A stretch of DNA of 25,987 nucleotides from Larix sibirica (Eukaryota > Streptophyta > Pinopsida > Pinales > Pinaceae): assembly GCA_004151065.3 (NCBI GenBank), contig NWUY0300030719.1:17844-43830 (forward strand). The letters are read 5' to 3'. The notes beneath the pieces are model-generated. The model worked only from the letters and a program-made list of their open reading frames with translations, ran no database searches and was not told the origin of the DNA. Below are positions 1 to 9,533 of this stretch, in pieces. Position 1 is the stretch's first letter. Each line of letters begins with the position of its first letter. Made by a program: the position numbers and the translations under genes.

Positions 1-254
1 ATGCCACAACTAGGTACTTACAATCTTTAACAATTTTGATAACTAAATAAACTACCCAATGCAACTACTAGGATAATAAACAAACAACCAATTCTACTAG
101 AGTTTGCTTCCCAATGCAGTAGTTAGGTTAAGCACATAAGTTATAATATAGTTGTACTAGAATCTTCTACCCAATGCAGTAGTTAGAGAAACCACACCAC
201 ATAACATAATACTTCAACATACCATATTTATAATAATAACTAGATCATAAGTCA
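1..254. repeat. Dispersed repeat fragment, copy 1 (partner at 2780-3033)
   Basis: This stretch aligns without indels to 2780-3033. I see about five substitutions (near 64, 67, 117, 174 and 191), all transitions. It contains three of the four degenerate 55-60 bp units that begin with CCCAATGC and a TAG-rich tail (starts near 55, 110 and 170). The copy breaks off exactly at the two N's, so its right edge may be a contig end rather than a biological boundary. It is probably a piece of the LTR-like block at 2207-4446. No coding potential is visible. Confidence 0.85.
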
Positions 255-256
255 NN
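255..256. other. Two ambiguous bases (NN) at a repeat junction
   Basis: The N's separate the 254-bp repeat from LINE coding sequence that starts in mid-protein at 257. This looks like a sequence or scaffold gap rather than a natural junction. Confidence 0.9.
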
Positions 257-560
257 AAGCCGGACTTCAAAAGAGCCTGGGAAGCTCTCCCAAAGTTTAT
301 ATGTTGGAGAATTTGGACAACTAGAAACAAGGAAGTTTTCGATGGCGTATCTCTTCCCCTGCCCGAGTTCTTGCCTCGGGAAAGCCCTCTGGATAGAAGC
401 TTTGTTTGCTCAAGGGATAAATAATATAAATGGAGCCCCTCACTGTGGAGGAAAAATTATGGGCAGCAGGATTTCTTAAGTCCAAATCCCTCCCTCTGTC
501 CTCCGGGTCATGAGAAAGAAACACAGTGCTCAGGATTGGCACTCAGGATGAGCACTGAGG
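257..560 (+). pseudogene. LINE ORF2 linker before RNase H (broken)
   Basis: The frame starting at 257 reads KPDFKRAWEALPKFICWRIW and then TTRNKEVFDG. This pattern (W, LP, I-W, ARN/TRNK, F-x-G) is characteristic of the segment between the zinc-binding region and RNase H in plant LINE ORF2 proteins. The frame reaches a stop near 420, and the rest up to 560 can only be read by changing frame (for example LWAAGFLKSK near 460). It is a decayed piece of an ORF2 polyprotein with no independent function. Confidence 0.6.
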
Positions 561-1080
561 AACTTACCTAGCTGGAAGGTAAATATAGGAAGCAACACTC
601 TTTTCTTTGATGGTGCCTCGAAGGGAAACCCTGGGTTGGCAGGTGCGGGGGGAGTCTCTATGACTCCACTGGAAACAAGATGAAGGAATATGCTTGGGGT
701 ATCGGGAGAACCACGAATAATAATGCGGAATGGCTTGCCCTGACTAAAGGTTTGGAGATCGCTAGAGAGGAGAGCATCACCAATCTAGTGGTGTGTGGAG
801 ACTCAATGGTTGTCATTAGGGAGGCTAGGAATCTGAGCAAGAACAAGAAAAGTCCCTCTTCTAAGATCCATAGTCTGCTAAAGTATCTCGTCAGGGAGTT
901 TGATCCATCAACTTCTACCATGTTATGCGATCTAACAACCAAGCTGCAGATAAGAAGGCAAATGAAGGTGTTAGTCTCAACAAAGGCATTCTTGCTAGTA
1001 ATTCCTCCCTAAAAAGAATGTTTGGATTCCATAATAATCTCAATGCCCCATTATCCCACAAGGGGACTTGTTTAGGCTAA
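561..1080 (+). pseudogene. LINE-type RNase H domain, frameshifted
   Basis: RNase H removes the RNA strand from RNA:DNA hybrids during target-primed reverse transcription. The domain opens with TLFFDGASKGNPG (Asp codon 609-611). It shifts frame at a six-G run (647-652) and continues as EYAWGIGRTTNNNAEW (Glu codon 728-730) and VVCGDSMVV (Asp 800-802). It shifts again near 900-913 and ends with HVMRSNNQAADKKANEG (Asp 949-951) before a TAA at 1078-1080. All four catalytic acidic positions of the fold are present, spread over three frames. The first shift lies in a homopolymer, so a base-calling error is possible. The second is more likely a real mutation. Length and motif order fit the plant LINE RNase H (RVT_3) family. 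Confidence 0.8.
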
Positions 1081-1898
1081 TACCCTCTTTGTTTCGATCT
1101 GCATCAAATTTTATGTTATGGTTTGAAACCCAGTTGGGTTCATTCGAGGAAAGGACACTCGTTTGAATGCATCACATGGGAATCACACGTGTGGTTTCCC
1201 TTCGTCAGCTTGAAAGGCTGTCTCTCCAGCCATTTTTTCAACAGGACAATTGGCAGGCAGCATTCTCGTCCCTCGTTTGCAGTTACAGCCTCCTGGAAGC
1301 AGTGAAACGATGGCAGGTTCAGGCTATCCTTTTCGTATTAGCACCATACCAATCCTGGTAGTGCTGCTCTTGACTTTCGTAAGCGTGTGCCATCCTGGCC
1401 TGGGTATATGGACGGTCTTCAACACTGGGGAGCAGGCGCAGGGTATAGTGCAGAAGATGAACAATTGCGCATAAGAAGCGCAGGTATCACACTTTTGGTG
1501 ATTTCACCGGTGGGTCTTCTGGACAGAGCTGGAACGAACCCTCCGTTTAGTTCTCCAGCCAAGCAGGATTATGACGCCTCCACCAGCGTCTTGGATGACC
1601 GTGTATCAGTCTTAGAAGCTCAGGTTCACATCTTCGCATTGAGGTGGCAGAATGGAAGAGTATGGTAAACCAATTGGAAAATTGGAACAGGAAGCTAAAT
1701 TGGAGACCCAATTGCTTAAAGATAAGCTGAAAGCCATGGAAGTGGCTATGGAGATTGGAGACCGGGGACACGGAGCAGCTCAGGGTAATTAGAGGCCTCA
1801 CAAAAGATATCCAGGAGAACGTCGAAGGCATCATGAGTGAAAGCACGGAACTGAAGCAGTTGCTGTTGAACAAGGATGAAAAGAGCAATAACAAGTGA
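1081..1898 (+). pseudogene. Coding-like tail downstream of LINE RNase H, coiled-coil rich
   Basis: I do not recognise this as a named family. The three plus frames alternately read as plausible protein: WFETQLGSFEERT and LRQLERLSLQPFFQQDNW (about 1120-1250), then VSVLEAQVHIFA (about 1600-1640), KLETQLLKDKLKAMEVAME (about 1698-1755) and EQLRVIRGLTKDIQENVEG (about 1773-1830). It ends with LKQLLLNKDEKSNNK and a TGA at 1896-1898. The last 300 bases have heptad-like spacing of Leu, Val and Ile with many charged residues, which suggests a coiled coil. At least three frame changes are needed, so it is broken. It may be a C-terminal extension of this LINE's ORF2 or an unrelated gene piece captured next to it. 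Most plant LINE ORF2 proteins end soon after RNase H. Confidence 0.45.
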
Positions 1899-2192
1899 TT
1901 CGTAACCTGGTAGTTTTTTGGTCAATATTTTGTTGTATTCCGAATGCTTAGTTTTTCAGTCGGTTCTGACCTATAGGCGGTTTACCTTAGAGCATACACC
2001 GGTCATTTTGTAGGTCTGTTTTTTGTCGGAATTAATAATGTAAGTCTGTCTGTCTAATAATGGTTTTCTCAGTAACATTTCGGACAAGAAGTTGGTAGAG
2101 TAGTAGCCAGCCAACGCTGTTGGTGTTTCGGCCTACTCATACACTTTGTATCTGGGTTCTATCTCCTCTTTTTTATAATATAAAAGCTCAAC
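1899..2192 (+). other. Probable 3' UTR of LINE copy A
   Basis: This is non-coding and T-rich, with stops in all frames. It runs from the last coding-like stop to a TATAATATAAAAGCTC motif directly before the T run. The position fits the 3' UTR of the preceding LINE. No poly(A) tail or target-site duplication could be identified. Confidence 0.45.
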
Positions 2193-2205
2193 TTTTTTTT
2201 TTTTT
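2193..2205. repeat. T13 homopolymer
   Basis: Thirteen consecutive T's mark the change from G+C-richer LINE sequence to AT-rich DNA. It could be the poly(A) tail of a minus-strand insertion or a T-rich LINE end. The sequence does not decide. Confidence 0.8.
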
Positions 2206-2775
2206 AATGAATGGTTTTATTTTCAAGAAAATAATCGATACTAACAGGCCTTGTATCCCACTGTGGTGGTCTTAGATCTAGAAACCGAGTTTGTTTGTTA
2301 TTATTATATCTTGAGTAAAATTGTAGTTAGTTGCATCTCATTTTACGTATATTTTGGGTAGATATCACATGCTAGGATTTTACTTCTTTTTATAAATTTT
2401 GTTATTGTTCTCTATTGGGTATCGATCCTCTTGTGGTTCTCAAGTTCCTTGGGGGTACAAAACCTAGGATTATATCATCCAGTCTAATGTGATTTGAGGA
2501 GGTCCAATGGATGACCCACCCTGAGTTAGTGGAGTGGGTTGGGAACTATAGGCATGTAGCTGAGGCTAGATAACATGCATGCAATTAAGTATTTATTATA
2601 TTTGTCATCTCTTTACTATTCAATTATCTTTATCATAGATGTTTTAGATAACTATTACATGGAATGATCAGTATTTTTCTTATTTTAGTAGATATGATCA
2701 TAGATATGTATATACATATCATTGTTATTATCATTCATCTTTGTTTTCCATTTTTTTCTGCAATACAGTCTGCGG

Positions 2776-3005
2776 CCCAATGCCACAACTAGGTACTTAC
2801 AATCTTTAACAATTTTGATAACTAAATAAACTACCCAATGCAGCTGCTAGGATAATAAACAAACAACCAATTCTACTAGAGTTTGCTTCCCAATGTAGTA
2901 GTTAGGTTAAGCACATAAGTTATAATATAGTTGTACTAGAATCTTCTACCCAGTGCAGTAGTTAGAGAAGCCACACCACATAACATAATACTTCAACATA
3001 CCATA
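2776..3005. repeat. Four degenerate tandem units of 55-60 bp
   Basis: Units start at 2776, 2834, 2889 and 2949, each opening with CCCAATG or CCCAGTG followed by a TAG-rich stretch (for example TAGTAGTTAGGTT). Spacings are 58, 55 and 60 bp. The tails share an AATA/ACAT-rich composition but little base identity. The last three units recur in the window's first 254 bp. Confidence 0.7.
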
Positions 3006-3033
3006 TTTATAATAATAACTAGATCATAAGTCA
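2780..3033. repeat. Dispersed repeat, copy 2 (partner at 1-254)
   Basis: This is colinear with 1-254 at about 98% identity and no indels. Here the sequence continues past the point where copy 1 meets its N's (GATTTAATCAAG follows), so this copy is the more complete one. Confidence 0.85.
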
Positions 3034-4150
3034 GATTTAATCAAGAATATTCATATTCTATTTACTAGCATTTATAGCATATAATAGCATTATCTATTGT
3101 TATTGTTTTCATCACATACATACATACGATTAGGAAAAATGTTCTATATATAACCAGGTATAATTTTATATCAATAGCTACAAAAAATCAATAAGTAAAT
3201 AATCATGCATTTTAGATTTATCTCTAGATAACCCATCAGATCATAGATACATGCATAAACGCCATAGCATCAACATAAACATATAGACTCATAATTCCTA
3301 ATTACAGTATCTAAGGAAACGAACTCATTTATTCCAAGTTCCACTGATCAATCTGCAACTGTTGTGTGGCTTTCCTTGATCCACCCAACTGTAGATCTAG
3401 GGGAAAATCCTTTGTTAGTTTCCCCACATTCACCCCCTAGATGAGTCTTCGCCTCTCTAGCGATGTATTTTAGGATTCTTACAGTTTAGATTCCTTGTTA
3501 GATTAGCATATCCACATTCCATGTTAGGGCCTCATCTCATCTAGATTACCTTTCTAGTTTCCATGGTTTAACTAGGGAGTACTCCTACCAAACAACAACC
3601 AATACTCCATGTTATATACCAATATTGCTACTAACTAGAACCCAACACCCTCACTCTATATAGATAATACTATTGTTGCCAATACCCATATATTCCTCCT
3701 TCCATCTTGTACATAGCACCTTAGTGATCACAATATATGGCCATAGATATTTTCAACCACAGTTGGATATTTTTTCTAGTCATCTCCAAGAAGATACCAC
3801 TGGCTAGATCCTCCCCTTCAACTATTCATCTTTCCATACATGACAATTTTCTTTCTTTCATATTTTAGATTGCTTTTTTCTTCAAATTTTTATTCTTTGA
3901 TTTATATTTCTTTTCTTTCTTCCTTTAAGAGAATTAACCCCTTGGCATTATTTCCCCCCCTCTTTTGTAGAAGAGGAATTTACTATTATTAGCCAGTTTC
4001 TTAGGTGATGCCAGCTATGTGGGAGTTACAATTCTAGAACATCCTCTTCAATTTTTATTTTATTCTCTTCTTATTCGATTTATTTATTTTATGTTTTCAT
4101 TTATATTTCAGTTTAATTCATTTTCTAATTAACCTTGTTTATTATTTGTT

Positions 4151-4275
4151 TTCCTTTAGTTTTTTCCCTAAAGACACCATCAATTAGCCCCCACAACATA
4201 GGTGGATATTTAACAAAGTTGTTTCCTTTAGTCCTTAATTCATTGATTAGCCCCCACAACACAAGAAGATATTTA
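4151..4275. repeat. Imperfect tandem duplication (about 63-72 bp)
   Basis: TTCCTTTAGT occurs at 4151 and 4223, and ATTAGCCCCCACAACA at 4183 and 4246, each followed by a variant of GGTGGATATTTAACA. The different spacings (72 and 63) show an indel between the two units. Confidence 0.65.
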
Positions 4276-4316
4276 ACATTTTTCAATAAACAAACCAAAC
4301 ACATAGCAATGACAAT

Positions 4317-4448
4317 TATAGAGCTCCATTGTTTACAATACTTAGCCGCATTATAGGGGTTGGGAATCTGGGGTATTACATTTATAGAGTTCCATTGTTT
4401 ATAATACTTAGCCGCATTATAGGGGTTGGGAATCTGGGGTATTACATT
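4317..4448. repeat. 66-bp direct tandem duplication
   Basis: Two adjacent 66-bp units (4317-4382 and 4383-4448) differ at about two positions (near 4324/4390 and 4336/4402). Each ends in GGGGTATTACATTT, which on the minus strand is the TGTAATACCCC terminus described for the LTR-like block. Confidence 0.9.
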
Positions 4449-4449
4449 T

Positions 4450-7400
4450 GTCCCAAAGGGTTGAATTGTTTAAAAATTAAAGAATAAATGTATACATCAA
4501 TGTCGTAAGTATAAGTTCTATTGAACATTGAAATAAAAAAACCCAAAAAATCTATCTTGAATAGCTAGCATGACCTTACATAGTAATGTTAAAGAGTGAA
4601 AGTGTGATAACTTACTTATATATATGGTGTTCTTGGTAGTCATAGTTTACATAGGTTCCAATGGACCGGTTATACCTACAATGAAACATATTAGAAGGGA
4701 ATACAAATTAAAAATACCATCAAATAGTTAAGAAAATCATAATGAAATACCAAGGGTCGAAACCCTTTTATCTTTCAAGGCACCGTGACCCCTTAGGAAT
4801 CTCACGCAACTTGTAATGTGTACGATAAGAAATGAGAACAAGAAAATAAGAGGTGTAGGATGGAATGCTAAACCTAGGATGAAATAAAAATATAACAATA
4901 CATTCAACTGGTAAATATGAGCATTGCATATGATGCTTAATGATAACACATGAGATAAGTATTATTATTTTTAAACCCTAGATAAAAAGAAATGTAGTGG
5001 AAGTATATAACTAGTAATGATATTTACCACATAAAATTCTCTAGTATTGAAGTGGTAAAACTTCAACATACTAATTAAACAAATCCAACCTTCCACAACT
5101 AGAATGAATAAGTTAGCTACAGGTTATCCAAATCATATGCATGGAAATAAATTCATAACTTATATAAATGAAAATTGTAAGTAGGGTTATGAATTATACC
5201 TTTGCTAACCAAGTCAACTTGAATCCAAACATTTGATTATGTGTAGTATAAATCTATACACAACTCAACAACTAGACAAGAAGACCAATACTAGTGTTCA
5301 CGCCATGTAACAAGCGAGCAGGGTTCCATACCCTGAGCTTGTAGGAATGGATTAGCCCAAAACTGTTCAAGCATTAAACCCTAGGAATATCATCAAACAC
5401 TCTTAAGTTGAGTACCCACTACAATACTCTAGGTGGGAGTACTCCTTGTGATTATGAACAATAAAAGAGCTCAAAACTAGTACAATGGATGCATCATTAT
5501 TATTGTTGTGTGGCATCACCATTAATGACAAGCCACCTCGTTGCAGAGAAAGGGTATCCATGTACACCATAAAGTCATAGAGGAGTCCAAATTATTCAAT
5601 GGATCCAACATCCAAACTATTTACCATTGTTGTAAATTCCAGTTAGCATTAAATATACAAAGTAGTGTGTACAACTACCAAGTTAAAGGTAGAGTAATGG
5701 CTAGGGTACTTAAAACCATAGTCAAACAAACTCTCGGGATAGTTTGTATATAATGTGAACCACAAACTAGACTGAGATAGTTTGTATATAATATGAACCA
5801 CTAACTAGACCGATGCATGGTGATCAGTTTTTTAAACATTAACATTTGTGTAATGTACCACAAGTTTTACTTTGATTTGACTAAAGTAGAAATTCAAATT
5901 TGAAGACTAAGTGGAAAATATTTTATTGATTATTTTTAAATTATGCAAGATAATTACTTGCAATTTGGCCTCATGAGAAGCAATATGTAAAATATAATGT
6001 TGAACACTATTAACAAGATGTTGGATATTTGGAATGGCCATATTAGGAATTCATAAACCATGACTCCATAGGTGGGGAACACGGACTTGTTGTTCAAGAG
6101 ATAAAAATGACAAATGTTAAGAGATAGTTTTGAACAACCAACCCCCTAAAATATAGGAGGGGATCCAAGGCCAACCAATTCCCAAGAAGGGAAAGTTGGG
6201 CCTTGAGTAATACATAGGCAAACAATTATATATATGCATATGTGTGAGGGAAGGACGCTTCCTAGTATGCATGTGAACTTTTTGTGTGAGCACCTTTGTT
6301 GTGTTAGGCATTTGTTCTGAGTTGTAAGCTTTGCTAAGTTAAGAAAGAGTTGGTTCCATTGAGTAAGAAATATCTTATGTTTTAAAGAGAGTTGTTGCAG
6401 CTGAGAGAAGGGTGTTATCCCCTATGGTGTCATGGTTTATGCTACGAGGTTATTGCTGAGCAAGAAGATTAGTTGTTTATTAATCTACAGTTGGGTGGAA
6501 CGTGGTTGTTCCAACTGTATTTTTCTCTACGATTGTTGCAGTTTAGATATGTATTGTGAATCTATTCACTATTTAACTTTTTCATGTTTAATCTATTCAT
6601 TTTTTGTTTTCAATTCATATATGCATTACTAAAATCTATTTATTTCCTATCAGTTCATTATTTTCTAGTAATTTGTTATACCTATGTATGGGAAGTACCT
6701 TTCTCTTAAAATTATTGTTTGTTTCGGTAGCTATAGAATTTAAACTTCCTAATTATCTTATGGTAGACTGTATAATTCTTACCTATATATTATTCATTAA
6801 ACGTTTAAAGTATTGCATTCTAATATCTATAATGTAGGAGAAATTTAATTACCTGGTTTATTGTTATTCTAAATAGAGTAGTAAAAGAATATATGTGGTT
6901 ATCATTCATATGTATAGATGTTGTTTCAAATTAAGTATAGGAGTTAGTTATATGGTTTCTGATTCTTCTGCATTACATCATAGGATATCCACACACACAA
7001 ACTTAAGTGGGTAAGTACCCATACAAAATAATATTATATTATCCAAACAAACCCCAGGTACTGAAGGAGACATCAAAATCATGTAAATGGATTTGAAGAA
7101 TACTTTATTCATAAATCCTATCATGGCCCTCAACCACTATCTATAATTCGTAACAATCTAAACATACAAGAAAATATCAAAATGAAACAATTAAACGATT
7201 AAATGTGCATTATAGGTATTGGCTACGATAAGCCATACGAGCTAGATTATGACTTAACCGGTCGTCTAAGACTCTACACAAGATTATAGTAGTGTTATGG
7301 ATATAGTAAACCAATCATTCAATCAAATCACATGATCTCAGTGAGCTCTCCAGATAAAAATACAAGAAATATATCAATGCACAATATGGATAGCTATCGA

Positions 7401-7466
7401 AACCCTATAATAGGATTAAATTGTTTTCCAAGGCCTCAACCTATAAAAAAAAATAAGCCACTATCA
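4450..7466. other. AT-rich stretch with no recognisable gene
   Basis: This 3-kb region has only short frames, none of which shows a domain I know. It contains a 38-bp tandem duplication (5736-5811). The segment 6100-6550 has the look of degraded LTR or leader sequence but lacks termini that can be identified. The open frames near 6432-6837 read as hydrophobic, Tyr/Phe/Leu-rich translations of AT-rich DNA, and I do not regard them as genes. Confidence 0.6.
5736..5811. repeat. 38-bp tandem duplication
   Basis: The unit GATAGTTTGTATATAATGTG followed by AACCACAAACTAGAC occurs twice head to tail (starts 5736 and 5774). There are about four mismatches. Confidence 0.85.
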
Positions 7467-7491
7467 ACACACACACACACACATATATATA
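7467..7491. repeat. (AC)n(AT)n microsatellite at the LINE B tail
   Basis: About eight AC dinucleotides are followed by about four AT dinucleotides. It lies immediately beyond the 3' end of minus-strand LINE copy B and may have grown from that element's tail. Confidence 0.85.
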
Positions 7492-7677
7492 TTCCAATGG
7501 AAAAAAGTCTCTTTATTCCTATAGAATAAACATAAATTGCCCTCTGTGGGCTTACATCATGTTTGCATGCCTTTAAGGCTTCATTACAAAATATTCTGAA
7601 GTATTACTTCCTGCTATTAACACAATAAGAGAATTCCTCTCGTTCATTACAAAACAATTCCATCTCATGTCTTGATA

Positions 7678-8160
7678 TTAAAACGCCAAATATTGATCAA
7701 CAAGCTTCCCATTGTTCACCTCTTCTGCCTCAAGTATTCCTGGTTGCAGTGCTAGCACCATTTTAGACAACATATTTGCTTCCATATTCAGTTCCCTATA
7801 TATGTGTTCAAAGGAAACAGATTCAAAATAGGTTACCAAATCTCTGATTACTCCCATTACAAGTTGAAGATGTGGCGCGTTAATTTGAATTCTTTCGTTG
7901 GCCCATTCTACTACCATCTTGGAGTCGCCTAACAGATGTAACTTCTTCACCTATTTATGGATGGATACCATGAGAACGACCCATAGCGCCGATAGTTCTT
8001 CTCTACTATTAGGAGCTCAACATGGTGCAAATTTGATAGTAATTTTGACCTTTTCAGACAAGTACAATACTCCACCAACACCCCCCACTGATGGCTCTTC
8101 CTGGCTTGCTCCATCAAAGTAAGCCCAAGGGACTCTTCTATTTATCTCCAGATGAGTTAT
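7678..8160 (-). pseudogene. RNase H domain of LINE B ORF2 (two stops, catalytic Asp lost)
   Basis: The domain starts with WAYFDGASQEE (Asp codon on the minus strand at 8115-8113) and continues through NSREELSALW (Glu at 8001-7999) and LHLLGDSKMVVEWANER (Asp at 7926-7924). It ends with HIYRELNMEANMLSK, where the position normally held by the last catalytic Asp is Asn (codon at 7776-7774). In-frame stops lie near 8022 (after KFAPC) and 7955 (after SIHK). The protein ends with DQYLAF and a stop at 7678. Family membership is clear, and function is lost through the stops and the Asn substitution. Confidence 0.82.
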
Positions 8161-8166
8161 CAGTCT

Positions 8167-9178
8167 CTAATTGTTCACTTTGGGTTCCACACAATGCTCC
8201 ATTAATTTTTGCATAAGCACAGTGACTATTATCTCTGATGGAATCCATTTATTTTGAAAAAACGCCTTATTTCGTGCCTCCCAAATACGGAAAACAAATA
8301 ATGCGGGGAAGGATTCGAAGCTACGTACCCCTGTATCTTTCCACCAATGATGGGTTCGATCTTCCATTGTTTGATCACTTCTGAATGTCAACAGTCAGTT
8401 CAATTTTTTGGAAGTTGTCTCCCATACATACACTGCATATGAACAAGAGTTAAACAAATGAGATGTCATTTCTTCGAAGGATTTACGCATCACGCATACA
8501 CCCGGACCCTGAAAACCTCTCTTCCTTAAGTTTTCCTAGGTTAATAGTTTGTTGCTTATTGTTAGCCAAAGGGTTAGAATTGTTTTAAGCGGGCCTAGGA
8601 TCTTCTGTATTTTATCCCACCACCATTTATGTTCTCTTTCCCACTGAGTTTCTATTTCAACCTCATACCCAAATTTTGCTTAGAAACTTCCATCTTTTAC
8701 GTTCTTTGTCCATATTAGCATGTCCCATTCCTCCTCTTCCAGGTGAACGAATGCTCACATAACGGTTCCATTCTACCGTTGGCGCTCCCTGCAATCCCAA
8801 CTCTTGATCTAATTTCCACCCAGATCTGCCTCTTATTTGAGGTTGTTGGGCTTGGGCATCTTCCAAGACAATGAATCTCTTGTCTCTTAAGTGAAATATT
8901 ACTTCATCTGTTAATTTGAAGTCCTCTTCTCACCCTTCCCACTTATCACTTCCTAATATGACACTCCTTCCGTCACCTATCTTCCATGCTACCCATTTTC
9001 CTACCAAAGGAAAATCCTGAACAAAGTCCTTCCATCCAATAGGTCCATTTTTATGTGATTTGATAGGCTGTCTAAACCATTCCACAACAGAGGATGCCAA
9101 GCAATATTTGGAGCTCATAACCCTACCCCACAAGGAGTTTGGGCTTTGAGCTAACCTCCAAAGCGATTTTGTAGACAA
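8167..9178 (-). pseudogene. Zinc-binding linker region of LINE B ORF2
   Basis: Pieces in successive frames read KSLWRLAQSPNSLWGRVM and KWVAWKIGDGRSVILGSDKW (9178-8930). Further on are a basic segment (8866-8663) and HHWWKDTGV with FRIWEARNKAFFQNKW (8391-8167). The W-x-IGDG-x-S and F-RIWEARNK-x-F motifs are typical of the region between reverse transcriptase and RNase H in plant LINEs. At least two frame changes separate the pieces. Confidence 0.75.
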
Positions 9179-9533
9179 ACTATTTGCAAAATAAATATGG
9201 ATTCTTGATTCCCCATCCTCCCATACTTTTTGGAAAAGTTAAAGTAGACCATTTTACCAACGGGATGCCCTCTACTTGTTTACTTTCCATCCATAGAAAG
9301 GATAAACACTTCTTCCTTATTTTTACTAGTATTCCTTTCAGAATGTAGGCTATAGATACCCATTATACTGGTATACTCTATAGTACTTCTTTAATAAACA
9401 CTAATCTGCCACCTCTTGATAGGAAACAGTTTCCCCACAAAGATATTATTGCTTCTACTTTCTTATATAACCTTATCCAATCTTGAAATGCATAGGAATT
9501 AGGCTTAAGAAAGAATCCTAAGTACTTGAATTC

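Larger units (their letters stand above)
257..2192 (+). mobile_element. LINE (plant L1 type), copy A, 3' portion only
   Basis: This is the 3' part of a non-LTR retrotransposon on the plus strand. It begins in mid-protein next to the N's with a typical pre-RNase H segment (FICWRIWTTRNKEVFDG, about 290-345). It continues through a broken RNase H domain (561-1080), a coding-like tail (to 1898) and a 3' UTR ending near AATATAAAAGCTCAAC, just before a 13-T run at 2193-2205. Endonuclease and reverse transcriptase are absent. The segment is visibly richer in G+C than the AT-rich DNA after 2200. It differs from copy B (7492-12992) and appears to be another family. Confidence 0.75.
2207..4446 (-). repeat. 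Probable minus-strand LTR-like block of a gypsy-type element
   Basis: The 2.2-kb block is AT-rich, lacks long frames and contains several short tandem duplications. Read on the minus strand, it starts at 4446 with TGTAATACCCCAGATTCCC, a form common at the 5' end of plant Ty3/gypsy LTRs. A second copy of that terminus lies at 4380 because of a 66-bp tandem duplication. The lower boundary is uncertain: I found no matching TG..CA end or primer binding site near 2207. No coding sequence can be supported anywhere in this stretch. It could also be a solo or truncated LTR. Confidence 0.4.

Noticed and set aside
1547-1894. A 115-codon minus-strand frame
   Set aside because: It is the antisense of the coiled-coil-like coding tail, and its Ser/Phe/Leu-rich composition is a shadow effect.
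2776-3005. Possible CRISPR-like array from regularly spaced repeats
   Set aside because: Units are degenerate with only short conserved heads, there are no cas genes, and the context is a plant LTR-like block.
4135-4356. A 73-codon plus-strand frame
   Set aside because: It spans short tandem duplications in AT-rich DNA and the protein has no family resemblance.
6100-6560. Possible copia-type LTR end with leader
   Set aside because: The composition is suggestive, but no paired copy, TG..CA ends or primer site could be found in the window.
6432-6837. Two overlapping hydrophobic frames that could suggest membrane proteins
   Set aside because: Runs of Phe, Leu, Ile and Tyr are what AT-rich DNA gives by chance. 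There is no promoter context, splice structure or conserved motif.
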